Under the pieces are notes generated by a model. The model searched no databases. It was not told the origin of the DNA and was given only the letters and a program-made list of their open reading frames with translations. From Pyxidicoccus fallax (GTDB lineage Bacteria; Myxococcota; Myxococcia; Myxococcales; Myxococcaceae): DNA of 45,051 nt. Below, piece after piece: positions 18,135-27,844 of this stretch. The translations under genes and the position numbers were made by a program. The DNA is taken from assembly GCF_012933655.1 (NCBI RefSeq), contig NZ_JABBJJ010000061.1, positions 1 to 45,051 on the forward strand. The letters are read 5' to 3'. Position 1 is the stretch's first letter. Every line of letters begins with the position of its first letter.

Positions 18135-19013
18135 TCACGGCTCCACGGGCGGGAAGGCCGCATGCGCCGGGCAGCCACCGGCCCGCGCCGCCGCGTACAC
18201 CGCCGCGCCCGCGTGCATGCAGCCCTCGCGACTGGTACCCGGGGCCACACCGCCCTCGCGCCGCCACGCGGACGTCAGCTCCACGCGCACGTCCCACAGC
18301 TGGCGGAACAGCGGCAGCGTCATCCGCCCCGCGAGCACCTGCGTGGGCAGCCCGTCCAGCGCCTTCACCGCGCGGTCCACGCCGATGGTCCGCCGCACCA
18401 ATTGGAAGTGCGCGTACAGCCAGCCCTGGAAGGCCTCATCCGCGTCCACGAACTGCTCGCAGATGCGCTTCAGGTCATCCGGCCCGCCCGCGGTGTACAC
18501 GGACTTCAGCGTCTGCCCGCGCCGCGCCAGCAGCCGCTCCAGCGCCGCCTCCAGCCCCGCCGCCGCGTGCCGGAACGTGTTGTAGCCGGGAGACTCCTGC
18601 CCGCTGCCGTTGCCGAGACTGCGCCGGATGACCTGGTACGTGTCCGGCGTCATCGTCTCCATCACCGCCAGCTCCGTGCCCAGCGTGCGCAGCACCCGGC
18701 ACAGCCGCTCCAGCCGCGCGGACGCCGCCCACAGGGAGTCGCCGTCCAGCTCCGCCACCAGCTCCACGGCCTCGCGCGAGGCCAGCTTCAGCCACAGCTC
18801 CTGCGCCTGGTGCACCACCTGGAACATCAGCTCGTCGTGCGCGACGCGCTGCCCCTCCTCCACCTGCAGGGACAGCAGCTCCGGTGTCTTGAGGTAGACC
18901 TCGTAGTCCAGCTCCCCTCGACCCACCCACTTCTTCAGCAGCGGGTTGAACAGGGGCGCCGAGAGTTCGGTCCGTAACTTTGCCGCGTGACTGTAATCAG
19001 AAGCCGTGTGCAT
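18135..19013 (-). CDS. kynA: Tryptophan 2,3-dioxygenase
   Basis: 292-residue haem dioxygenase that opens the indole ring of L-tryptophan to N-formylkynurenine, the first step of the kynurenine pathway. Family marks are ELLSLQ near residue 45, the HDELMFQVVHQAQELWLK block, GNGSGQESPGY in the middle, and WLYAHFQLVRRTIG, where the His is the expected haem ligand. The segment after RTIG departs from the usual glycine-rich GTGGTSG, reading VDRAVKALDGLPTQVL, so substrate-loop detail differs and a related indole-type substrate is possible. The ATG at 19013 is preceded by GGAGGGCCTC. A strong hairpin separates it from the response regulator upstream, so it is probably transcribed apart. No other kynurenine-pathway gene is visible nearby. 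Confidence 0.85.
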   Translation of the reverse strand: MHTASDYSHAAKLRTELSAPLFNPLLKKWVGRGELDYEVYLKTPELLSLQVEEGQRVAHDELMFQVVHQAQELWLKLASREAVELVAELDGDSLWAASARLERLCRVLRTLGTELAVMETMTPDTYQVIRRSLGNGSGQESPGYNTFRHAAAGLEAALERLLARRGQTLKSVYTAGGPDDLKRICEQFVDADEAFQGWLYAHFQLVRRTIGVDRAVKALDGLPTQVLAGRMTLPLFRQLWDVRVELTSAWRREGGVAPGTSREGCMHAGAAVYAAARAGGCPAHAAFPPVEP

Positions 19014-19057
19014 GAGGCCCTCCGGAGGCGGGGGGAACTTCGGAAGGTGGGACGGCG

Positions 19058-19084
19058 GTCCCCGGGCCGCCACGGCCCGGGGAC
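19058..19084. terminator. Strong hairpin between the response regulator and kynA
   Basis: A perfect 12-bp stem (GTCCCCGGGCCG at 19058-19069, complement at 19073-19084) with a 3-base loop lies just past the regulator stop (19095, minus strand) and 45 bases before the kynA start. It is likely a terminator for the signalling operon, although no T run follows on that strand; an attenuator in the kynA leader is an alternative. Confidence 0.6.
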
Positions 19085-19094
19085 GGGGACGACG

Positions 19095-19508
19095 TCAGGT
19101 GGCCGGCGCCGGGGTAGGCGGCGTGGGCGGCCGGGGCTTGAGGCGGAACGCGTGGAGGCGCTTGGCGAGCTCCTCGCCCTGGACGCTCTTGGAGATGTAG
19201 CCGTCCGCGCCGGAGGCGAGCGCGAGCGAGCGCAGCTTGGACTCGTCGGACGCGGAGTAGAGGATGAACTTCGTCTTCGACGACGCGTACTGGCGCGCCA
19301 GGTTGACGACCTTGTCGCCCTTGAGGGCGGGGAAGTTCACGTCGATGAGGACGAAGTCCGGCTCCGACTGGCGCACCAGGTTGGAGACGCCCAGCGCGGA
19401 GGTGTGCGTAATCACCTCGAACCCATAGGCGCTCAGCGAGCGCTGCACGAGGTCGAGCAGGTCCGGGTCATCGTCCACCACCAGGACGCGTGCCTTTTCA
19501 TCAGCCAT
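19095..19508 (-). CDS. Single-domain response regulator coupled to the hybrid histidine kinase
   Basis: 137-residue receiver with the acidic cluster VVDDD at 10-14, phosphoacceptor Asp56 (VLIDVN) and Lys in YISKS, then a Pro/Thr-rich tail. No output domain. Its ATG at 19508 overlaps the stop of the hybrid kinase gene (19501-19503) by 8 bp, so the two are translationally coupled and are very likely partners in one phosphorelay. It is the close paralogue of the 6181-6588 regulator, which has the same length and identical stretches around LSAYGF, LGVSNLVR and SASDESKLR. Confidence 0.93.
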   Translation of the reverse strand: MADEKARVLVVDDDPDLLDLVQRSLSAYGFEVITHTSALGVSNLVRQSEPDFVLIDVNFPALKGDKVVNLARQYASSKTKFILYSASDESKLRSLALASGADGYISKSVQGEELAKRLHAFRLKPRPPTPPTPAPAT

Positions 19509-22440
19509 GGGTTCTCCCTAGATGCTTGCGGATCATCTCGAGCAACTGGTCACGATCAAGGGGCTTGGTGAGGTACGCGGTGCATCCGGCCGCGTGCGCC
19601 TTGTCCTGGTACTCGCGCCCCGCGTGCGCCGTGACGGCGATGACGGGGACGTTGGCCGCGGACGGCAGGGCACGCAGCCGCCGCGTCACCTCCCAGCCGT
19701 CCAGGCGTGGCAGGGAGAGGTCCATCAGGATGAGGTCCGGGTTGTCGCGGGTGGCGCGCTCCAGGCCGTGCTCGCCGTCCTCCGCCTCGATGACCTCGAA
19801 GAGCCCGCCGAGGTAGCGGCGGACGATGTCGCGGTTCTGCGCGCTGTCCTCCACGTAGAGGATGCGCGGCAGCTTGCCCACGCTGGCGGCCCGCTGTGAG
19901 AGCAAGAGGCCCTTGGCCTGGGCGATGACGTCCTCCAGCGCGTGGCCGCCCTTCTTCACGAAGCCGGCGAAGCCGTCGCGCAGGAGCGCCTCCTCCTCGT
20001 GGGAGAGCGTCTTGCCGGTGAGCACCACCACGGGCACCTGGAGCTTCTCCGCGCGCAGCCGGCGCAGCACCTCGAAGCCGTCCAGGTTGGGCATCATCAA
20101 ATCCAACACCACCAGCGCGGGCGGGGAGACGCGCGCCTTCAGGAGCGCGTCCTCGCCACTGCGGGCCTCGTTGGTGGAGAAGCCGGCGCGGCGCAGGTTG
20201 CGGCTGACGAGCTCGCGGGTGGCGGCGTCGTCGTCCACCACCAGCACCTCGCCCACGTGCGTGGAGCTGCCGGCGACCTGGCCGAGGCTGCGCTGCACCA
20301 CCTCCACCAGCCGGTCCGGCTCCACCGGCTTGACGAGGTACTCGCACGCGCCCAGCGAGAAGCCCCGCGCGCGCTGCTCCTCCACGGAGATGAGGATGAC
20401 GGGGATGCCGGACAGCGACGGCTCGCCCTTGAGCTGGCTGAGCACGGACCAGCCGTCCAGCTTGGGCAGGTGGATGTCCAGGAGGATGGCCTGCGGCTTC
20501 AGCTCGCGGGCGCGCTTGAGGGCGGAGATGCCGTCCGCGGCCGTCACCACCTTGAAGCCCGCGGGCTCCAACTGGCCGGCCACGAGCTGCTGGATGAGCG
20601 GGTCGTCATCCACCACCAGCACGGTGCCGCCCGGCTGGGCCACGCCGCCCACGTGCTGCGCCACCTCGGACACGGGCACGGCGACGGGCTCCACGGGCAC
20701 GGACACCATGCCGCTGACGGGCGTCTCCAGCGCGTTGGCCAGGCGCACGGTGAAGGTGGAGCCGCGGCCCAGCGTGGACGTCACGGCCACGGTGCCGCCC
20801 AGCACGCGCGACAGCTCGCGGACGATGGCCAGCCCCAGACCCGTGCCACCCACCTTGCGCGTGGTGGAGCCGTCCACCTGGCGGAACTTCTCGAAGATGA
20901 AGGGCAGCTGGTCCGCGGGGATGCCGACGCCGGTGTCCTCCACCGTCATCACCACCTCGCCGCCGTTGGGCACGAGGCTGAGCGCCACCTCGCCCGACTC
21001 GGTGAACTTGGCGGCGTTGCTGAGCAGGTTCAGCATGATCTGCCGCAGCTTCAGCGCGTCCGAGCGCAGCACGCGCACCGACGGGTCGATGTGCGTGGTG
21101 AGGGCCACGTCCTTGCCCTTGAGGTACTCCTTCACCGTGGCCATGCACTCGTCGGCCAGCTCCTGCACGTCCACGTCCTCGGTGACGACCTCCACGCGGC
21201 CCGCTTCAATCTTGGACAGGTCGAGGATGTCGTTGATGAGGGCGAGCAGCGTCTTGGCGTTCGTCTTGACGACGTTGAGGTCCCTGCGGCCGTGCGCGGT
21301 GAGGCGGTTGCCCTCCTCGCGCATGAGCAGGTCGCAGTAGCCGATGATGCCGTTGAGCGGCGTGCGGATTTCGTGGCTGAAGTTGGCCAGGAACTCGCTC
21401 TTGAGGCGGGCGGCGGCCTCGGCCTCGCGGGCGCGCTCCTCCTCGTTGCGCTTGGCCACCGCCAGCTCCTGGGCCAGCCGGTCCAGGTCCTCGTTCTGCT
21501 GGCGGATGATTTCCATCTGCAGCGCGCGCTGCTGGTAGGACGCCAGCGAGCGCGCGGACACGGCGCGCGTGCGCTTGATTTCCTCCAGGCTGGCGGCCAG
21601 CTGCTTGTTGGCGGCGAGCAGCTCCGCCTGCGACGCGCGCAACATCTCCTCGCGCTGCTTGCGCTCGGTGATGTCCTCGGTGACGCCGAGCACGTAGCGG
21701 GCGTGGCCGTGCTCGTCCACCAGCGGCAGCTTGCGGGTGGCGAAGATGCGGTCCACGCCGTCGGCGCGGGCCACCTCCTCGAAGGACTTCATCTTCTTCG
21801 TCTCGAGGATTTCGGTGTCGATGGCGATGAAGGAGTCCGCCTGCTCCTTGGGGAAGTAGTCGTGGTCCAGCTTCCCGAGCAGCCACTGCTTCGTCACGTT
21901 GAAGGCATCCGCGAAGGTCTTGTTGACCACCACGAGCCGGCGCGTCTCCGCGTCCTTCACGAAGAGGACGAAGGGGAGCGCGTCGATGATGCTCTCCATG
22001 ATGTAGTTGGTGCGCTGCAATTCCTCCGCGGTGGCGGTGTGGCGGCGGCGGTCCGCCGTCATCCGCAGCTCGCGGCGAATCACGGGGACCAGCCGGCTGA
22101 ACCGGTCCTCGGGGACGTAGTCGAGCGCGCCGGCCTGCACGCTGGCCTCCAGCGTCTCCTCGCTCCAGTCGCGCGACAGGACGACGAAGGGCAGCTCCTT
22201 GCCGTGCTTGCGCCAGACCGCCTGCACCTGGGCGAAGCCCATGCCGGGCAGCTCGGAGCCGCACAGGACGAGCGACCACGTCCGCGACAGCGCGGTCTCC
22301 ACCGCGGCCGGCGTGGTGGCCCGCTCCGTCTTCACCTCCACGCCCGCGGCGGCGAGCGCCTCCTCCACCCGCTGGCACTCCCGCTCGCTGCCCACCAGGA
22401 GCAGCGTGGCGGTCTCCGTCGAAGTCTCCGAGTTGGGCAT
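19501..22440 (-). CDS. Hybrid histidine kinase: pseudo-receiver, PAS, HisKA, ATPase, three receivers
   Basis: 979 residues, soluble. Residues about 8-125 have a receiver-like pattern but the phosphoacceptor position reads [10 protein letters not shown], so it looks non-phosphorylatable. A PAS domain covers about 145-265 and a long coiled coil about 270-345. The H-box [11 protein letters not shown] carries His356. The ATPase domain has DTGVGIP and [10 protein letters not shown]. Three receivers follow at about 604-720 ([12 protein letters not shown]), 730-845 ([12 protein letters not shown]) and 859-975 ([14 protein letters not shown]), each with its acidic pocket (VVDDD, VVDDD, VEDS). It starts 5 bases after the FIST gene and overlaps the downstream single receiver, so FIST, kinase and receiver are one unit. 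The receivers would collect or branch phosphate toward the downstream regulator. Confidence 0.95.
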   Translation of the reverse strand: MPNSETSTETATLLLVGSERECQRVEEALAAAGVEVKTERATTPAAVETALSRTWSLVLCGSELPGMGFAQVQAVWRKHGKELPFVVLSRDWSEETLEASVQAGALDYVPEDRFSRLVPVIRRELRMTADRRRHTATAEELQRTNYIMESIIDALPFVLFVKDAETRRLVVVNKTFADAFNVTKQWLLGKLDHDYFPKEQADSFIAIDTEILETKKMKSFEEVARADGVDRIFATRKLPLVDEHGHARYVLGVTEDITERKQREEMLRASQAELLAANKQLAASLEEIKRTRAVSARSLASYQQRALQMEIIRQQNEDLDRLAQELAVAKRNEEERAREAEAAARLKSEFLANFSHEIRTPLNGIIGYCDLLMREEGNRLTAHGRRDLNVVKTNAKTLLALINDILDLSKIEAGRVEVVTEDVDVQELADECMATVKEYLKGKDVALTTHIDPSVRVLRSDALKLRQIMLNLLSNAAKFTESGEVALSLVPNGGEVVMTVEDTGVGIPADQLPFIFEKFRQVDGSTTRKVGGTGLGLAIVRELSRVLGGTVAVTSTLGRGSTFTVRLANALETPVSGMVSVPVEPVAVPVSEVAQHVGGVAQPGGTVLVVDDDPLIQQLVAGQLEPAGFKVVTAADGISALKRARELKPQAILLDIHLPKLDGWSVLSQLKGEPSLSGIPVILISVEEQRARGFSLGACEYLVKPVEPDRLVEVVQRSLGQVAGSSTHVGEVLVVDDDAATRELVSRNLRRAGFSTNEARSGEDALLKARVSPPALVVLDLMMPNLDGFEVLRRLRAEKLQVPVVVLTGKTLSHEEEALLRDGFAGFVKKGGHALEDVIAQAKGLLLSQRAASVGKLPRILYVEDSAQNRDIVRRYLGGLFEVIEAEDGEHGLERATRDNPDLILMDLSLPRLDGWEVTRRLRALPSAANVPVIAVTAHAGREYQDKAHAAGCTAYLTKPLDRDQLLEMIRKHLGRTHG

Positions 22441-22445
22441 GGCTT

Positions 22446-23612
22446 TCAGTTCGCCCCGAACACCAGCGTGGTCAGCGTGGTGTTGATGTGGAACCCCGAG
22501 TAGATTTCAAAATGCACGTTCATCCCAGCGGCGGTGGGTGCGGCCTTCAGGGTCTCCGCCAGCTGGGCCACCGTGTTGGTGGCGCTGGCGTACCACATGC
22601 GCCCACCGCAGTGGAACAGGAGGGCGGCCTGGGGGTTCTGCACCCGACGGGGCAGCTCCTCGGTGAAGAAGCTGCGCGTCATGCCGGCCATGTCGCCCAG
22701 CTTCATGAGCTCCAGCTCGGTGCCCTCCTCCAGGAGGTTGGCGAAGAGGATGGAGCCGTCGTCCTGGGGCTTCCACGCGGCGCGGATGAAGTACTCGCGG
22801 CCCACGCGCAGGGCGGTGGGGCGCACGGCGAAGCCGTGGGGCGTGCCGAACTCCAGCTGGTTGACGTCCTCCACGCCGAGGATTTCCGCGTAGCGCTTCG
22901 CGGCCGGCTGGCCGTCGATTTCGAGCGCGCGGGTGTGGCTCTCGTCCACCTTCGTAATCGTGAGCTTCTCGCCGGTGGGCACGTACCAGTGCGAGCGCAG
23001 GGCGGCCCAGGGGGCGTTGGTGCGGAAGAGGGCCACGAGGACGGCGTCGCTGGCCACCTCGCCGTCCACGTGGATGAGGGCGGACTGGCGGGCCGGGTCG
23101 CGGTTGTGGTCGCTGGCGCCACCGCCGACGAGCACCAGCGTCTGGCTCTTCTCCAGGATGCCGAGCAGCAGCTCTTCCTTCTTGTAACGGAAGCCGTCGT
23201 CGATGACGAGGCCGACGTACCGGCGCGGGTCCAGGTCCTGCTGGCGCACGCCGAGATTCTCGCAGGCGCGCTTGATGGCGGCGGCGCCGGCGCCGATGGC
23301 GTCCACGGACAGGCCGCTGCCCAGGCCCAGGCCCACCTCGAGGTCACCGTACAGCGCGCCCAGCACCACGCTGCCCTCGTGGATGCCGGTGTTGTCCAGC
23401 TCGCCCGCGGTGGTGGCGCCGACGAGGCGCGTGGTGGGCGGCAGCCGGGCGCGGATGGCTCGGTTGAGCGCGAGCTGATCGCGCTCGCGCGAGGCGAACA
23501 TCGTCACCAGCTTCGGCGCGGCGCCGCCACCCAGCTGGCTGAGGAGGTCCTCCGCGGCGGCATCCGGCTCCTTCAGCGTGGTGCGCGCCGTCTGCATCTT
23601 CACTTGAGCCAT
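22446..23612 (-). CDS. FIST domain sensor protein
   Basis: 388-residue protein consisting of FIST_N and FIST_C domains, a predicted small-ligand (amino-acid-type) sensory module found with bacterial signalling proteins. Marks include RLVGATTAGEL near 60-70, LVLVGGGASDH in the middle and GFAVRPTALRV, with an ending (NTTLTTLVFG) typical of the family. It has no signal peptide or membrane segment, so it senses in the cytosol. The ATG at 23612 has AGGAGG upstream. The gene ends 5 bases before the hybrid kinase start and begins 32 bases after the cytochrome stop. As a stand-alone FIST protein it probably works with the adjacent kinase; the ligand is unknown. Confidence 0.88.
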   Translation of the reverse strand: MAQVKMQTARTTLKEPDAAAEDLLSQLGGGAAPKLVTMFASRERDQLALNRAIRARLPPTTRLVGATTAGELDNTGIHEGSVVLGALYGDLEVGLGLGSGLSVDAIGAGAAAIKRACENLGVRQQDLDPRRYVGLVIDDGFRYKKEELLLGILEKSQTLVLVGGGASDHNRDPARQSALIHVDGEVASDAVLVALFRTNAPWAALRSHWYVPTGEKLTITKVDESHTRALEIDGQPAAKRYAEILGVEDVNQLEFGTPHGFAVRPTALRVGREYFIRAAWKPQDDGSILFANLLEEGTELELMKLGDMAGMTRSFFTEELPRRVQNPQAALLFHCGGRMWYASATNTVAQLAETLKAAPTAAGMNVHFEIYSGFHINTTLTTLVFGAN

Positions 23613-23644
23613 GAAGGACCTCCTGGGTTTGAACGGGCGGGCGG

Positions 23645-25474
23645 CTAGAGGCCGCTGCCCGGGTGCTGAGTATGGCAGGCGCCGGTGCACTGCTGGAACG
23701 ACTCCTCGCCGCCGCCGACGTACATGCTCTCGATGGGACCGAACTTCGCCACGTGGCTGTCCGGGTAGCTCTTGTGGCAGGACAGGCAGGCGGCCTGGCT
23801 GGTGCGCTGGATGCTCTCCTTCGTCAGGTGGCACGAGGAGCACTTCTCCAGGGGCGCGTCGAACCGGTTCGAGCGCGAGTGGATGAAGTGGGTGCGCACG
23901 AAGATGGGGCCCTCCAGCTCGAAGGCGAGCGGGGCGTGGCACCCGGCGCAGGCGGCGCGGTTGTCGTTGGCGTGCAGCACCTGGGACAGCTCACCGCCCT
24001 GGCTGTGGCAGCTGTTGCAGGGGCCGGTGGTCATCGGCGCCTGGGTGCGCTGCGTCGTGCCCACCTGGATTTCGATGGTGCGCGAGCCGGGGATGTCCTC
24101 GCCGAGGTAGGTGCGGCGGCCCTTCACCGTCACGAGATAGGTGCCGGGCTCGGCGTTGGCGGGAATCGTGTACTGCCACTTGTCCGAGTTGGGCCGGTCC
24201 CACAGGCCCTCGGTGGGGAAGAAGGCGCCGCGGAAGAGGACGTTGGCGAAGGGCAGGGTGGCGAACTGCGAGAAGACGCCGTCGCGCTCCGGGGTGGCGA
24301 CGACCTGCTCGTCCACGGCCGGGTCGAGGAAGGCGTCCATCGAGACGATGGAGCGGATGGGCTGGATGTCCTGCGCAGGTCCGATGATCTGCGTCATCAG
24401 CATCCGCTCCCGGTGCTTGCGGCGGTAGTACGTCGTCGTCGCATCGAAGAAGGCCCGATAGTAGTTGATGCCGGCCTCGTTCCCGTCGGGCGCCACCTCA
24501 TTGTATGTCGGCAGGCTGCCCTCCGGGTGCAGCCGCTTGCCCGCCCCGTCCTTCAGGGTGAGCTGGAAGGTGATTTCGGACCCTGGGGCATAGGTGCCGT
24601 CCGGCCGGGGCGGCGTGACGGGGGTGATGTCCATGCCGAAGCCATAGGCGTACTCGGGGTTCTGCACCTGTTCCACGGGGATGACGTAGGGAGCGGCCGG
24701 GCGCAGGCTCCAGCGCAGGCGCAGGGCGCGGGTGCTGGAACGGAAGGTGAGCTTCTGCGCCTTCGCGTGGTCATACGCGTTGCGCAGCTCGACGAGGGCC
24801 TCCTCCTCGTAGTTGGTGGAGGCCGAGCAGTCGGTGGCGGTGGCGCAGCCGGTGGCCGTCTGGATGGCGCGGAAGCGGCGGATGAAGAAGTCGTCGCGCT
24901 CGGTGCGGCGCTGGTACTCGCCGCCGGCGTTCACGATGACGGGCAAGCCGGTGAGGCGGCCGTACGCGTCCACCGGCTCCACGGTGAAGAAGCTGGTCAC
25001 GTCCATCCACGCCGCGTCGCGGTAGAAGCGGCGGCGGGTGTACGGGCCCGGCGCGCCGATGGACTCCTGGTCCGCCTGACGCACGCCGAACCAGCCCAGG
25101 CCGGCGAAGTCGCTGTTCGTGCGCAGCGTCTTCAGGCCCTCGTCGGTGGTGGCCTTCACCACCGCGCGGATGTCGATCTGATTCACGTAGAAGGTGCCGC
25201 CCGCGCGCACGCGCAGGGGGCGCCCCACGCCGTTCTCCACCTCCAGCGCCAACCCCACCGGGCGGTTGGACGGCGCACCGAAGTCCTCGGACGACGCCTC
25301 CAGCTCCTGGGCCTGCACGTCCACGGGCGTGTCCGCGACCTCCTCACCACCGCAGCCGAGCAGCAGGCCGCCCAGAAGCGACGACAGCACGGCTGCACGG
25401 CCCAGGGCCAGGGAGGGGACCTTGCGCGAGACAGACTCGTCGCGGCCCGCCGGGGAGGCTCCAAGAGCGCCCAT
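23645..25474 (-). CDS. Multihaem c-type cytochrome lipoprotein
   Basis: 609 residues. The start ATG 25474 (GAGGAGAG upstream) gives a long basic N-terminus and a hydrophobic stretch ending in the lipobox LLLGCGG, so the mature protein is lipid-anchored outside the cytoplasm. The first 430 residues are beta-rich without haem motifs. The C-terminal 130 residues carry haem-c attachment sites CNSCH, CAGCH, CSSCH and CLSCH, and a final CTGACH, which has three residues between the cysteines. Additional His residues (THFIH, TQHP) could be distal ligands. It would carry electrons at the cell surface or periplasm. It is the first gene of the run leading to FIST, hybrid kinase and regulator. The electron partner is not visible in the window. 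Confidence 0.85.
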   Translation of the reverse strand: MGALGASPAGRDESVSRKVPSLALGRAAVLSSLLGGLLLGCGGEEVADTPVDVQAQELEASSEDFGAPSNRPVGLALEVENGVGRPLRVRAGGTFYVNQIDIRAVVKATTDEGLKTLRTNSDFAGLGWFGVRQADQESIGAPGPYTRRRFYRDAAWMDVTSFFTVEPVDAYGRLTGLPVIVNAGGEYQRRTERDDFFIRRFRAIQTATGCATATDCSASTNYEEEALVELRNAYDHAKAQKLTFRSSTRALRLRWSLRPAAPYVIPVEQVQNPEYAYGFGMDITPVTPPRPDGTYAPGSEITFQLTLKDGAGKRLHPEGSLPTYNEVAPDGNEAGINYYRAFFDATTTYYRRKHRERMLMTQIIGPAQDIQPIRSIVSMDAFLDPAVDEQVVATPERDGVFSQFATLPFANVLFRGAFFPTEGLWDRPNSDKWQYTIPANAEPGTYLVTVKGRRTYLGEDIPGSRTIEIQVGTTQRTQAPMTTGPCNSCHSQGGELSQVLHANDNRAACAGCHAPLAFELEGPIFVRTHFIHSRSNRFDAPLEKCSSCHLTKESIQRTSQAACLSCHKSYPDSHVAKFGPIESMYVGGGEESFQQCTGACHTQHPGSGL

Positions 25475-25620
25475 CGTGACTCTCCTCGTACGTTCGGAAG
25501 AGGACGCCGCCATTGGCGCCCTGGCCAGTGGCCCCTGTAGCCCTTCACCGGGGGGTGAGGCGGGCCGGGACTCTCCCGTTACCGGGTTTCCCCGGTTCGA
25601 GCCTTTTTAGCCGTACGAAG

Positions 25621-25648
25621 ATTATCTGCAATGGACAGACTTACTCAA
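25621..25648 (-). promoter_or_regulatory. Possible sigma-70-type promoter for the cytochrome-FIST-kinase cluster
   Basis: On the minus strand TTGAGT (25648-25643) is followed after 16 bases by GATAAT (25626-25621), in an AT-rich patch unusual for this genome. It points toward the cytochrome gene, whose ATG is about 145 bases downstream. No transcript data are available, so this rests on consensus and composition only. Confidence 0.45.
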
Positions 25649-25736
25649 CTCTGGGGCGAAAAGTTCACCCAGGTTCGAACCCGCAGTGTTATCAGGTAGA
25701 TAGAAACCCCACCCGGGGTGCATTCCTCCTTCAGGG

Positions 25737-27587
25737 TTATGCCGCGGCTTCAGCGGGCAGGCAGGCGGGGGCGCAGGGAACTCGGGGCAGCTCAACCGTG
25801 AATTCCGAGCCCTCTCCGGCGCGGCTGTGGACGTGGATGGTGCCGCCGTGGGCCTCGACGAGCTGGCGGACGATGTAGAGGCCGAGGCCGGTGCCGGGGA
25901 CCTGGTGGACGCCGGAGTGCACGCGCTGGAAGCGGCGGAACAGGCGCTGCTGGGCCTCGGGGGAGATGCCGATGCCCGAGTCCTTCACGGTGAGGCGGGC
26001 GTGGTGGGCATCCGCGTGGACGCGCACCTCGACGGGGCGGCCGCGGCCGAACTTGAGGGCGTTGCCGACGAGGTTGGTGACGACGCGGTCCAGGCGCTCG
26101 CGGTCCCACTGGCCGGTGGCGCCATCCTCCACGCGCAGGGTGAGGGCGCAGCCGGCGGCGGCGGCCTGCTCGACGTGGCGGTCGGCCACCTCGCGCGCCA
26201 GCTCCGCCAGGTCCACGGCTCCCGTGTCCAGCACCATGCGGCCGGCGGACAGGCGGGACAGGTCCAGGAGGTTGTGCACCAGCTTGCCCAGCCGCTGCGT
26301 CTCGGCCTCGGCGCCGGCCAGCCCGTCGCGCATGCGCGGCTCGCGGGCGCCCTCCAGCTTGCGCAGCCGCCACAGCTTCAGCTGCAGCGAGCTGAGCGGG
26401 TTGCCCAGGTCATGAGCGGCCACGCCGATGAGCTCGAGCGCGTCCTGCGCCTGGGCCAGCAGGCGCGCGTTGTCCAGCGCGAGCGCGGCGCGCGCGGCCA
26501 GCTCCTCCATGAAGGCACGGTCCACCTCGCCGAAGCGGCGGTGGGGGCCGGTGGACAGGAGGCACAGCGCGCCCAGCACGCGGCCGCCCACGGCCAGGGG
26601 CACGGTGAGGGCGGACGTCACGCCCAGCGTGGCCAGCAGCTCGCCGTACGCGGTGCCCTCCAGCGCAGGCTGGGGGCGCGCCGCGTCCAGCTCGGGCAGC
26701 AGCTCGCTGCGGCCGGTGCGCGCCACGCTGGCGGGGCCCACCCCGCCGTCCTCGGGGCAGCGCAGCAGCGGCTCCCACAGGCGGCGGGCGGTCTCCGGCT
26801 GCGCGCACGCCACGGCCTGGGGCGGCACGGTGCCGTCCTCGGCGGGGGTGAAGAGGATGCAGGCGTCGGCGAACTCCGGCACGCACAGGCGCGTGAGGGC
26901 CTCGCCCACCTCGCGCGCGCCGGACAGCGGCTGGAGGACGCGGCCGGCCTCGGCGAAGAGGGCCTGGGCGCGCTCCATGCGGCGGCGCTCGGTGATGTCC
27001 CGCGTCACCTCGGCGAAGCCCTGCAGCCGGCCGCGCCCGTCATGCAGCGCGGTGAGCAGCGTCTCCGCCCAGAAGCGCGAGCCGTCGCGGCGGCGGCGCC
27101 ACCCTTCCGACAACAGGCGCCCCTCGCGCGCGGCGCGCTCCCGGTGCGCCCGCGGCACGCCCGCGGCCAGCTCGTCCTCCGGGTAGAGCCGGTCCGCGTC
27201 GCGGCCGAGCACCTCCTCCTCCGTCCAGCCCGACAGGCGCGCGGCCCCGGCGCTCCACGCGGTGACGCGGCCGAAGCGGTCCAGGAAGCACAGCGCGTAG
27301 TCCGTGACGCCATCCATGAGCTGTTGCAACTGCTGCTCACTGTGCTCGTGCCGGGCGTGCAGGGGGGCCAGCGCGCGGTGCAGCACGAAGCCCAGCGCGC
27401 CCACGCCGGCCAGCCCCAGCAGCCCCGCGAGCAGGGCCTGCGGCAGCGTGCCCCGCGCCGCGGCGTCGTCGGTGAGCAACTGCGCGTGGAGCGCGGACAG
27501 CAGCGTCCCCAAGAGCAGCAAACCGGACAGCAGGCAGGCGGACAGACCCGCGCCCACTCGCTGGGCGAACGTCCAACGGCGCATCAT
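25737..27587 (-). CDS. Membrane-bound sensor histidine kinase with PAS and GAF domains
   Basis: 616 residues from ATG 27587, which follows GGGGGGAG. Two membrane helices (about 8-32 and 45-75) are separated by only a short loop, so the external part is minimal. A PAS domain covers about 80-210 (CFLDRFGRVTAWS, EVTRDITERR) and a GAF domain about 215-370 (LTVPLAVGGRVLGALCLL). The H-box is AAHDLGNPLSSL with His392, then the N-box NLVGNALKFG and G-box GTGLGLYIVRQL. It has no receiver. It lies 262 bp upstream of the cytochrome gene on the same strand with a candidate promoter between, so it probably has its own transcript. The ligand may be internal, through PAS or GAF. The NarL-type regulator is one possible partner but nothing proves it. 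Confidence 0.92.
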   Translation of the reverse strand: MMRRWTFAQRVGAGLSACLLSGLLLLGTLLSALHAQLLTDDAAARGTLPQALLAGLLGLAGVGALGFVLHRALAPLHARHEHSEQQLQQLMDGVTDYALCFLDRFGRVTAWSAGAARLSGWTEEEVLGRDADRLYPEDELAAGVPRAHRERAAREGRLLSEGWRRRRDGSRFWAETLLTALHDGRGRLQGFAEVTRDITERRRMERAQALFAEAGRVLQPLSGAREVGEALTRLCVPEFADACILFTPAEDGTVPPQAVACAQPETARRLWEPLLRCPEDGGVGPASVARTGRSELLPELDAARPQPALEGTAYGELLATLGVTSALTVPLAVGGRVLGALCLLSTGPHRRFGEVDRAFMEELAARAALALDNARLLAQAQDALELIGVAAHDLGNPLSSLQLKLWRLRKLEGAREPRMRDGLAGAEAETQRLGKLVHNLLDLSRLSAGRMVLDTGAVDLAELAREVADRHVEQAAAAGCALTLRVEDGATGQWDRERLDRVVTNLVGNALKFGRGRPVEVRVHADAHHARLTVKDSGIGISPEAQQRLFRRFQRVHSGVHQVPGTGLGLYIVRQLVEAHGGTIHVHSRAGEGSEFTVELPRVPCAPACLPAEAAA

Positions 27588-27844
27588 GTGGCACTCCCCC
27601 CCAGCTGCACCGGAAGACGCGTGCAGCAGGCGAAGCCAGCATTCCAGATGTGAAGCATTGAAAACATCGCCCCAGTGGACGGGGCGGAGTGACCCCAGGC
27701 GAGTCGTGATTTCCCACGGGGCGCGAAAGACCCACCCTGGTCGCCCTGGAGGGAGCCAGAAGGCGTACACGGAATGGCCAACGAGATTGCGCGGGGTTAT
27801 GAGGCGTACCCCCCATTTTCGGGGGCCTTGCTTCCCAGCTGCCC

